Shown here piece by piece: positions 58,016 to 64,000 of a DNA stretch of 64,000 nt. Origin of the DNA: Mycobacterium sp. ENV421 (GTDB lineage Bacteria; Actinomycetota; Actinomycetes; Mycobacteriales; Mycobacteriaceae). The position numbers and the translations under genes are program-made. The stretch is taken from assembly GCF_002887815.1 (NCBI RefSeq), contig NZ_PDHO01000002.1, positions 1 through 64,000 on the forward strand. The letters are read 5' to 3'. The notes below the pieces were generated by a model, which was given only the letters and a program-made list of their open reading frames with translations, had not been told where the DNA came from and ran no database searches. Positions within the stretch are counted from its first letter, which is position 1; each line of letters begins with the position of its first letter.

Positions 58016-58381
58016 TCAGTCCTCGACGCTGACCGGAATGTGTTGGTAGCGGCTGCCGGGGCGCTCCGGCGAATCCGGGCTCGGCCGATCCGGGGGTGTG
58101 CGGTCCGGATCGGGCGGGCTCGTGCCGTCCTCGGCGATGATCGTCCGGATCACCGTCACCAGCGCCACGCTGTGCTCGGCGACCACGGTCAGCAGCGGAT
58201 GTTGTTCGCCGTTGACCAGCGCTGCCAGCGCGCACACCGGGCACCACACCTGCTGGCACTTGCCCTGCCCGCCACCGGATGCCATTGCGGCACCGGCCCG
58301 CACGGCCGGGTCGAGCCGGTCGAGGATCGCCTGGGCCAGGGCGCGCAGTTCGGGCCCCAGGTCGGGGTGCTGGCCGTTCAC
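58016..58381 (-). CDS. Small conserved protein (Rv2183c-like)
   Basis: A 121-residue protein of unknown function. GTG at 58381 overlaps the TGA of the preceding ATPase gene (GTGA), so translation is coupled. The N-terminal helical part (NGQHPDLGPELRALAQAIL) leads to a CQQVWCPVCALAALVNGEQH motif (about residues 46-65) with three cysteines, a possible metal site. The C-terminal tail is disordered and Pro/Asp/Ser-rich (EDGTSPPDPDRTPPDRPSP). It corresponds in position to M. tuberculosis Rv2183c. It may act with the ArsA-like ATPase. Confidence 0.8.
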   Translation of the reverse strand: MNGQHPDLGPELRALAQAILDRLDPAVRAGAAMASGGGQGKCQQVWCPVCALAALVNGEQHPLLTVVAEHSVALVTVIRTIIAEDGTSPPDPDRTPPDRPSPDSPERPGSRYQHIPVSVED

Positions 58382-59631
58382 GCGGGCCACACCTCCGGAT
58401 TGGGTCGAAAGCGCACGGTCAGCTCGGTACCGCGCAGGGCCGCATCCATCACGATGCACCGCCGCAGCACCGACGCCAGTCGTACCCGGCGCCGCATCCC
58501 CGCGGCGCCGATGATCAGGTCGTCGTCGACCCGGCCCAGCGTCAGCGTGCCCGGATCGATTTGCGGCAACTCTAGCCGCATCCGGTAGACGGCATCGATC
58601 CCTGAGCCCGATTCGCGGTCCACCACCGGCTTCAGTGGCCCTGGCGGCGCGGACCCGTCCCGTCGCCGGACGCTGTCGAGTAATTGTCCGAGCGCCTTGG
58701 GGCCGATCGGCTCACCAGCCAGGTGGGGCGCCAGCACCAGTTGAACGTCGCCGATGGTGGCGGCGAGCTCGTCGAGCACCGATTGCTGTTCGGAGATCCG
58801 CTCGGCGTACCAGCCGAACGCCGGATGGTCCGGAAGATTGCGGTACTCGTACGAATCATCTTGGACAAGAACCTGATTGACGATCAATTCGGCGACCTGC
58901 ACACCCATCAGCACCAGCGAGCCCAGGGTGCGGACCGCCTCGGCGGCCACCACCCGCTCAGCGGTGAGCACCAGGTGGGCACTGACCCGCTCGGCATCGG
59001 TGAGCAGGGCGGACAACCCTTCGACGGCCCCACTGATGCCCTCGACCACGGCGACGGTGGCCGCAGCGTGCATGCCGTCGACGGCTGCGCTGAGCCGGCG
59101 ATGCCGTGGCCACGCCCGCTCGATGTACATCGCGAAGGCGGCAGGCAGCGTCAGCATCCGCATCGCATCGGCCGTCGAGGCGCAGTCGACCACGACGTAG
59201 TCCCACCGGCCGGAGTCGGCCAGCGCGGCGACCTCGGCCAGCCCTAATACCTCCTGAATGCCAGGCAGAGCGGAAAGCTCCTCCGGGGCAACGTCTTTGA
59301 TGTCAGACTCCGGAAATCTGGCGGCCAGCACCGGCGCGACGGCCCGCCATCTGTCCGCGAGCAGGGCCAGGGTGTCCAGCGCCAGCGCGTCGAGGTGACC
59401 GCCGGCGGTGTCGTCGGTGTCCTCCTCGGTGAGGATCCGCACCGGCTCGCGGGCCCCAGTCGGCGCGACCACCACCCCGAGAACATCGCCGAGCGAGTGG
59501 GCCTGATCGGTGGACACGGCCAGCACCCGCTGCCCGGCCAGCGCCGCCCGGACCGCCGTCGCCGAGGCCAGCGTCGACTTGCCGACGCCGCCTTTGCCGA
59601 CGAAGAAACTGATCCGGACCCGATCAGTCAC
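58378..59631 (-). CDS. ArsA-like ATPase (Rv2184c-like)
   Basis: A 417-residue P-loop ATPase of the ArsA/Get3/MinD superfamily. The deviant Walker A FFVGKGGVGKSTLASATA starts at about residue 9. The switch signature STDQAHSLGDVLG (about 40-52) is ArsA-like, with Gln instead of Pro in DPAHSL. YVVVDCASTADAMRMLTLP (about 146-164) is Walker B and switch II. The C-terminal quarter (about 320-417) includes GAAGMRRRVRLASVLRRC, an alpha-crystallin-like extension. There is no Cys triplet for arsenite. It is likely a targeting or assembly ATPase; the substrate is unknown. It stops one base before the SRPBCC gene's reading end. Confidence 0.88.
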   Translation of the reverse strand: MTDRVRISFFVGKGGVGKSTLASATAVRAALAGQRVLAVSTDQAHSLGDVLGVVVAPTGAREPVRILTEEDTDDTAGGHLDALALDTLALLADRWRAVAPVLAARFPESDIKDVAPEELSALPGIQEVLGLAEVAALADSGRWDYVVVDCASTADAMRMLTLPAAFAMYIERAWPRHRRLSAAVDGMHAAATVAVVEGISGAVEGLSALLTDAERVSAHLVLTAERVVAAEAVRTLGSLVLMGVQVAELIVNQVLVQDDSYEYRNLPDHPAFGWYAERISEQQSVLDELAATIGDVQLVLAPHLAGEPIGPKALGQLLDSVRRRDGSAPPGPLKPVVDRESGSGIDAVYRMRLELPQIDPGTLTLGRVDDDLIIGAAGMRRRVRLASVLRRCIVMDAALRGTELTVRFRPNPEVWPA

Positions 59632-60066
59632 TCAGCCCTCGACCCATTTCTTCAGGTCCTTGAGCGCGGTGTCGGTCAGCCTGCGCTCGGCCTTGCGCTT
59701 GAGCAGGCCGATCATCGGGATCATCAGATCCACCGACAACTCGTAGGTGACATCGGTTCCAGAACCTTTGGGTTGCAACGTGTATGCGCCGTCGAGTGCG
59801 CGCAAGAGCGAGCTTGAAACCAATGACCAGCGCACCGACTTGCGGTCGGCCGGCCACTCGTAAGCCAGCACCATGGTGTCTTTCAGAACGGCGGCGTCCA
59901 GAACCAGGCGCGCGACCAGCGGGTAACCGGCGTCGTCGGACTCGATGACCTCGGTCTCCTTGTATTCGGAAACCCACTGCGGGTACGACCCGATATCGGC
60001 GATGACATCCATCACGGTGCGGGGGTCCGCGTCGATGTAGATGGTCTGCGCCGTCTTGTCAGCCAC
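59632..60066 (-). CDS. SRPBCC/polyketide-cyclase-like protein TB16.3 (Rv2185c-like)
   Basis: A 144-residue START-like fold protein. The GTG at 60066 gives MADKTAQTIYIDADPRTVMD, matching homologues exactly; an ATG three codons earlier is in frame but less likely. The hydrophobic cavity residues of the fold are visible as alternating strands (DVTYELSVDLMIPMIGLLKR). The end is KDLKKWVEG. It is a ligand-binding protein, probably for a lipid or polyketide, abundant in mycobacteria. It is followed immediately by the ArsA-like ATPase on the same strand. The next gene upstream encodes a second SRPBCC protein. Confidence 0.92.
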   Translation of the reverse strand: MADKTAQTIYIDADPRTVMDVIADIGSYPQWVSEYKETEVIESDDAGYPLVARLVLDAAVLKDTMVLAYEWPADRKSVRWSLVSSSLLRALDGAYTLQPKGSGTDVTYELSVDLMIPMIGLLKRKAERRLTDTALKDLKKWVEG

Positions 60067-60160
60067 TGTTGCCAATTCCCATCGCTTGCGCTGCGTGACC
60101 CGACAGGGTCCGCTCCCTCGGCCACAAAGGTACCCTCCCGCCCGAGGGTCTGACCTGATA

Positions 60161-60550
60161 TCAGGTGGCGGGTGCGACGCCCACCGGGCGGGACGCCTCC
60201 AGCGTCGATTTCACCTCGAACGCCATCCGTTTACCGGCCACCCGGCGCTGATGGGTGAGCTTCGCGAGGTTCATCTTGGCCAGCTGCCAGGCCGCGACCC
60301 CCGAGGGTTCGGCGTGCAGAAAGTAATGCAGCAGCACCCCGTCGAGTACCGGCTCCAGCCAGATCTCCATGGTCCCGGTCAGCGGGCCGGTCACCGTCCA
60401 TCGCACGCCCTTGTCGGCACGGTCCTCGACGACCTCGAGCCGCAGGTCCGGCCACCACCGCCGCCAGCTCGCCCGGTCCGCGACCGCGCGCCCGACCGCC
60501 GCCGGATCTGCCGCGACAAACGTCTCGTCGGCGACCTGGATGCTGTTCAT
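60161..60550 (-). CDS. SRPBCC-fold protein (Rv2186c-like)
   Basis: A 129-residue second START-like protein, with [20 protein letters not shown] as N-terminus. [13 protein letters not shown] and [20 protein letters not shown] form central strands. The C-terminal helix is [20 protein letters not shown]. The ATG at 60550 gives the length of M. tuberculosis Rv2186c; a further ATG upstream extends the frame without conserved sequence. It is separated from TB16.3 by 94 bp and is divergent from fadD15 (66 bp). Tandem SRPBCC proteins next to an acyl-CoA ligase suggest lipid handling. Confidence 0.88.
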   Translation of the reverse strand: MNSIQVADETFVAADPAAVGRAVADRASWRRWWPDLRLEVVEDRADKGVRWTVTGPLTGTMEIWLEPVLDGVLLHYFLHAEPSGVAAWQLAKMNLAKLTHQRRVAGKRMAFEVKSTLEASRPVGVAPAT

Positions 60551-60615
60551 GCCAACAGCTTCACATATCGGGTCCACGGGCAGGGCGCCCGGCTGCCGGT
60601 GACTACGCTGTTGAC

Positions 60616-62415
60616 ATGCGTGAGTACAACGTTCCGGCGTCGTTCACCGTCGGAGAGCATGACAATGTCGTCAGCTCGGTGTACGACCACGAGCGCACCG
60701 ATCCGAGCTACGTGATTGTGCAGCGGCAGGTCGAGGGCGGTTGGACCGACGTGACGTGCGCCGAGGTCGCCGCCCAGATCCGCTCGGCGGCGCTGGGATT
60801 GATCGCCGAGGGCGTGCAGGCCGGCGACCGGGTGGCGATCCTGTCGGCGACCCGCTACGAGTGGGTGATCCTCGATTACGCGATCCTCTCGGTCGGCGGG
60901 GTGACGGTGCCCATCTACGAGACGTCCTCGACCGACCAGGTCCGCTGGGTGCTCCAGGACTCGGGGGCGGTGCTGGTGTTCACCGAGACCGAGTCCCACG
61001 CTCAGATGGTCAAGGAACTCCAGGACGAGCTGCCGGACCTTCGCAAGGCCCTGCGGATCGAGTCCTCGGGCCCCACCGCGCTCGACGAGCTGGCCAAGGC
61101 CGCCGCCGGCGCGGACCCCGCAGAGCTGGAGCGCCGGCTGGCGGCGCTGCGTTCGGCCGACCCGGCGACATTGATCTACACCTCGGGCACCACCGGCCGA
61201 CCCAAGGGCGTGCAGCTCACGCACGCCAACCTGCTGTTCGAAACCCGCGGCACCACAACATGTTTCCCGACTCTGCTGCGCCAGCACGAGCGGTTGCTGG
61301 TCTTTTTGCCGTTGGCGCATGTGCTGGCGCGCGCCTTGTCGATGACCGCGTTCGCCAACAAGGTGACGCTCGGCTACACCAGCGACATCAAGAACCTCGT
61401 GCCGATGCTGCAGTCCTTCAAGCCGACGATTGTGGTGTCAGTGCCCCGAGTGTTCGAAAAGGTTTACAACACAGCCGAATTGAATGCCCGCAACAGCGGC
61501 CGGGGCGCCGTTTTCGAGCTGGCCGCCAAGACCGCGATCGCCTACAGCGAGGCACTGGCCGACAATGGCCCCAACCTGCTGCTGAAGCTCGGCCACGCCG
61601 TCTTCGACCGGCTGGTGTACAGCAAGCTGCGGGCCGCCCTTGGCGGTGACTGCCACGCCGCGATCTCGGGCGGCGCGCCGTTGGGCAAGCGGCTCGGTCA
61701 CTTCTACCGCGGCGCCGGCCTGTCGATCTACGAGGGCTACGGACTGACCGAGACCAGCGCGGCGATCACGGTGAACCGCATCGGTGAGCTCAAGGTGGGC
61801 ACGGTCGGAAAGTTGGTGCCGGGCAACAGCATGGCGCTCGCCGAAGACGGCGAGCTGCTGGTCAAGGGTGGCGTCGTGTTCGACGGCTACTGGCACAACG
61901 AGAAGGCGACCGGCGAGGCGATCGTCGACGGCTGGTTCCATACCGGGGATCTGGCCAGCATCGACGCCGACGGTTTCGTGTCGATCACCGGCCGCAAGAA
62001 GGAGATCATCGTCACCGCGGGCGGCAAGAACGTCGCCCCTGCCGTGCTCGAAGACGCCCTGCGGGCCCATCCCCTGATCAGCCAGGCGATGGCCGTCGGC
62101 GACAACCAGCCGTTCATCGGTGCCCTGATCGCCATCGACCCTGAGTCGTTCGAGGGGTGGAAGACCCAGCACAGCAAGGCCGCCGGCGCCTCGGTGGGTG
62201 ATCTGCGGACGGATCCGGATCTGGTCGCCGAGATCGAGTTGGCCGTCAAGGACGCGAATCAGCATGTCTCCCATGCCGAATCGATCCGCAAGTTCCGAAT
62301 ACTGCCCGAGGACTTCACGGTGCAGACCGGTGAACTGACCCCGACGCTGAAGGTCAAGCGCAATGTGGTTGCGGAAAAGTTCGCCGACGAGATCGGAGCG
62401 ATCTATGCGAAGTAG
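60616..62415 (+). CDS. fadD15: Long-chain fatty-acid-CoA ligase FadD15
   Basis: A 599-residue ATP-dependent acyl-CoA synthetase. The AMP-binding motif is [16 protein letters not shown] (about residues 189-204). The second motif [16 protein letters not shown] (about 375-390) and the hinge [20 protein letters not shown] (about 439-458) are complete. The terminal Lys in LKVKRN (about 580) is the acylation lysine, subject to acetylation control in this family. It activates fatty acids for phospholipid or storage-lipid synthesis. The ATG follows a short leader. Convergent or divergent neighbours match M. tuberculosis Rv2187. Confidence 0.95.
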   Translation: MREYNVPASFTVGEHDNVVSSVYDHERTDPSYVIVQRQVEGGWTDVTCAEVAAQIRSAALGLIAEGVQAGDRVAILSATRYEWVILDYAILSVGGVTVPIYETSSTDQVRWVLQDSGAVLVFTETESHAQMVKELQDELPDLRKALRIESSGPTALDELAKAAAGADPAELERRLAALRSADPATLIYTSGTTGRPKGVQLTHANLLFETRGTTTCFPTLLRQHERLLVFLPLAHVLARALSMTAFANKVTLGYTSDIKNLVPMLQSFKPTIVVSVPRVFEKVYNTAELNARNSGRGAVFELAAKTAIAYSEALADNGPNLLLKLGHAVFDRLVYSKLRAALGGDCHAAISGGAPLGKRLGHFYRGAGLSIYEGYGLTETSAAITVNRIGELKVGTVGKLVPGNSMALAEDGELLVKGGVVFDGYWHNEKATGEAIVDGWFHTGDLASIDADGFVSITGRKKEIIVTAGGKNVAPAVLEDALRAHPLISQAMAVGDNQPFIGALIAIDPESFEGWKTQHSKAAGASVGDLRTDPDLVAEIELAVKDANQHVSHAESIRKFRILPEDFTVQTGELTPTLKVKRNVVAEKFADEIGAIYAK

Positions 62416-62451
62416 CCCCGCAGCGCGCCCGATGCAGGTAAAGGTACGAAC

Positions 62452-62937
62452 ATGGTGAGCAAACTTCCTGCCGGCGTGACCGCTGTCGCCGGCGCGATCA
62501 TGGTGTCAACGGCGATGGTCGGGTCCCCGGTCGCGTCGGCCGACAGCTACGCAGGCGAGACCTACGGCGATGCCGCCAGCGCACTGAGCGGGTCAGGCTT
62601 GACGGCCGTCGTGGCCGGGCGGGTCGGCTCGGAGTTGCCGACGGATCAGTGCATCGTGACACGTTCGCAGAAGGCACCCTGGGTCAAGGGCGACAACTTC
62701 CAGCAGACCAACAACACGGTGCTGCTGTTCCTGAACTGCAACGCCGCCGTCGCGACAGCAGGCAAGCCCGGCAACTCGGCAGCCAGTCCAGAGGGGCAGC
62801 AGGCGCTCAAGGACGAGCAGGCCTATGAGTGGAAGAGCACGACCGAGGACGGCGCCGCATGGTGCGCCGAGAACATGAAGGCCCATCCCACGTGGACAGG
62901 CAACGCGTTCGACGGCTGCCCGGGCACCGGCACGTAG
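62452..62937 (+). CDS. Secreted small protein with conserved cysteines
   Basis: A 161-residue exported protein, 36 bp after fadD15. The signal peptide (VTAVAGAIMVSTAMVGSPVA, cleaved near ASA-DS, residue 31) leads to a mature protein of about 130 residues. Four cysteines appear to form two disulfides: C67 in PTDQCIVTRS, one in LFLNCNAAV, and AWCAEN and DGCPGTG near the end. Its order of features resembles the 102-residue secreted protein at 11320-11628. Such small exported proteins are common in mycobacteria with unknown function. It has no equivalent between fadD15 and pimB in the M. tuberculosis order I recall. Confidence 0.75.
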   Translation: MVSKLPAGVTAVAGAIMVSTAMVGSPVASADSYAGETYGDAASALSGSGLTAVVAGRVGSELPTDQCIVTRSQKAPWVKGDNFQQTNNTVLLFLNCNAAVATAGKPGNSAASPEGQQALKDEQAYEWKSTTEDGAAWCAENMKAHPTWTGNAFDGCPGTGT

Positions 62938-63057
62938 CGACCCCGGTGAGCCGGCGCAGCCGCCGCTGCGCGTAGGCCCGCGTCGACGGTGCAGGCGTGC
63001 CGGCGGCCACCGCGGTCACCCACGGGCGAAACAGCAGGAAACCGGCGAGGGTACCCG

Positions 63058-63717
63058 TCAGAGCAGGCCGGCCACGAAGCCTGCCGCCTGGCCGGGGTAC
63101 GGCGGCAGCTCGTAGTTGCTGTGGGCGGCACGGTCGAGGCCGGGCGAGCAGATCGGGTCGCCGCCGCTGCAGATGTCGATGGCGCGGCCGGCGAACTGGC
63201 CGGTGCTCGACAGCGGGGAGCCGAACCGGGCCCCCGGGTTGCCGAACACCGCAACGGCCGCGATCTGACCGGCGGCGGCCGGCGGCAGCGGTGGGGCCGA
63301 GCCGATACTGCCGATCCGCTGCCCCACCGGCGGGACACCGGCCAGCATGGACACCGCCGCCGCCCCTTGGGAGAACCCACCGAGCACCAGGGTGGTCTGC
63401 GGGCAGCGCGCCCCCATGTCCGCGATGCGGGCGGCCGCGTCGTCAGCGCCGGACGCCGCGGCGAGGAAGTTGAAGCTCGCCGGGTAGTTCACCGCGTAGG
63501 TGCCCATGCTGCGCCCGCCCAGGCGGGGCGCGAGCGCGTCGGCGAAGGCCTGCCCCACCCGCCCGAGGCCGGGCGGCTCACCGGTGCCGCGGGCGAAGAT
63601 CACCTCGACGTCGGGGCAGTCGTCGGCCGTCGCGGCGCCGACCGAGCCGACCAGGGTTGCACCTGCGGCCAGAACGGCACCGAACGCGGCGACCCGGGTT
63701 CTGCTCATCTTGAGCAT
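63058..63717 (-). CDS. Cutinase-family secreted serine esterase
   Basis: A 219-residue exported alpha/beta-hydrolase of the cutinase-like (Culp) family. The signal peptide (FGAVLAAGATLVGSVGAATA) is cut before DDCPDVEVIFARGTGEPPG, the conserved cutinase N-terminal motif. The nucleophile is in LGGFSQGAAAVSM (Ser, about residue 127). The Asp is in CSGGDPICSPG and the His in AAHSNYELPPYP, all before the C-terminal end. Two disulfides are typical. These enzymes hydrolyse lipid esters or act as thioesterases at the cell surface. The start is at 63717 (MLKMSRTRV), 3 bases after the stop of pimB; a start at 63708 is also possible. Confidence 0.92.
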   Translation of the reverse strand: MLKMSRTRVAAFGAVLAAGATLVGSVGAATADDCPDVEVIFARGTGEPPGLGRVGQAFADALAPRLGGRSMGTYAVNYPASFNFLAAASGADDAAARIADMGARCPQTTLVLGGFSQGAAAVSMLAGVPPVGQRIGSIGSAPPLPPAAAGQIAAVAVFGNPGARFGSPLSSTGQFAGRAIDICSGGDPICSPGLDRAAHSNYELPPYPGQAAGFVAGLL

Positions 63718-63719
63718 CG

Positions 63720-64000
63720 TCACACGGCGTGGTCGGCCACGCGCAGGAGTTCGGAAAGCCGCGCGGTGTGCGCCGCCCAGTTCCAGTCCTTCTCGACCCA
63801 TCGCCTGCCGGCCTCCCCCATCCGCGCACCGAGGGCGGGGTCGTCGAGGATGCCGGAGACGGCCTCGGCGATCTCCTCGACCGAACGCCCGTCCACCACC
63901 CGTCCGGTTTCGCCGTCTTTCACGGTCTCGGGCGCACCTCCGGAGTTCCCGGCCACCACCGGCACGCCCGCGGCCGACGCCTCCAGGAAGACGATGCCGA
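63720..64000 (-). CDS. pimB: Phosphatidyl-myo-inositol mannosyltransferase PimB (3' end only)
   Basis: Only about 93 C-terminal codons lie in the window; the gene continues past 64000. The frame reads GIVFLEASAAGVPVVAGNSG, then GAPETVKDGETGRVVDGRS, the GT4 family block with the nucleotide-sugar-binding Glu (FLEA). EEIAEAVSGILDDPALGARM follows, then the C-terminal RWVEKDWNWAAHTARLSELL. In mycobacteria the enzyme next to fadD15 (Rv2188c) adds the second mannose to PIM1. Identification rests on the GT4 motif and on neighbours. The cutinase gene begins 2 bases after its stop. Confidence 0.85.
   Translation of the reverse strand, partial: GIVFLEASAAGVPVVAGNSGGAPETVKDGETGRVVDGRSVEEIAEAVSGILDDPALGARMGEAGRRWVEKDWNWAAHTARLSELLRVADHAV

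Overview
The window is high-GC chromosomal DNA of a Mycobacterium, most likely a fast-growing Mycolicibacterium-type species. The strongest evidence is gene order. From about 25.4 kb to the right edge the genes follow the Mycobacterium tuberculosis Rv2144c-Rv2188c block almost gene for gene: wag31, yggT, sepF, yggS, pgeF, ftsZ, ftsQ, murC, murG, ftsW, murD, mraY, murF, murE, pbpB, an FtsL-like gene, rsmH, mraZ, then Rv2169c-like, Rv2170-like, lppM, idsA2, mptA, Rv2175c-like, pknL, aroG, Rv2179c-Rv2186c-like genes, fadD15 and pimB. These comparisons rest on remembered family and synteny knowledge, not on a search.

Left part (1-15.3 kb) is accessory and partly decayed. It holds a broken ISL3-type transposase, the tail of a GGDEF domain, a 43-nt 3' fragment of a tRNA that looks like tRNA-Val(GAC) (a likely attachment-site scar), a VapC/PIN tail, two universal-stress-protein fragments, a frameshifted response regulator and a 24-nt perfect direct repeat around one hydrolase gene. 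Among the debris are intact genes: an archaeal-type Prx6 peroxiredoxin, a 45-residue desulforedoxin-like protein, rpe, a ZIP metal transporter, an SPW membrane protein, an alpha/beta hydrolase, and an O-methyltransferase/LysR divergent pair with a clear operator. At 9.6-13.5 kb lies a compact redox set: an FMN reductase-like protein, an ECF sigma factor, a ZAS-type anti-sigma factor, a small secreted protein, a membrane cytochrome b fused to a molybdopterin oxidoreductase domain carrying an internal twin-arginine motif, and a membrane partner. A TerC protein faces it.

Middle part (15.3-25.4 kb) is a catabolic or lipid-related run on the plus strand: formamidase, RidA, sulfotransferase, alkylsulfatase-like metallo-beta-lactamase protein, SDR, glutamine amidotransferase-like protein, and a beta-lactamase-fold protein that has lost all three catalytic motifs. 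Then come a pyruvate-kinase-like protein and a convergent SRPBCC-epimerase fusion.

Right part (25.4-64 kb) is the division and cell-wall (dcw) cluster on the minus strand. It is headed by mraZ with four GTGGN repeats at 10-bp period upstream, and most genes overlap by 4 bp. Beyond the Rv2169c-like gene and its strong terminator come genes for envelope glycolipids (mptA, Rv2181-like mannosyltransferase, acyltransferase, pimB), isoprenoids (idsA2, apparently starting at CTG), aromatic amino acids (aroG), signalling (pknL and its likely substrate) and long-chain acyl-CoA synthesis (fadD15). A small secreted protein and a cutinase sit between fadD15 and pimB. Taken together, the right half builds peptidoglycan and mannosylated lipids for the growing pole and septum, while the left half is stress, redox and horizontally acquired material.
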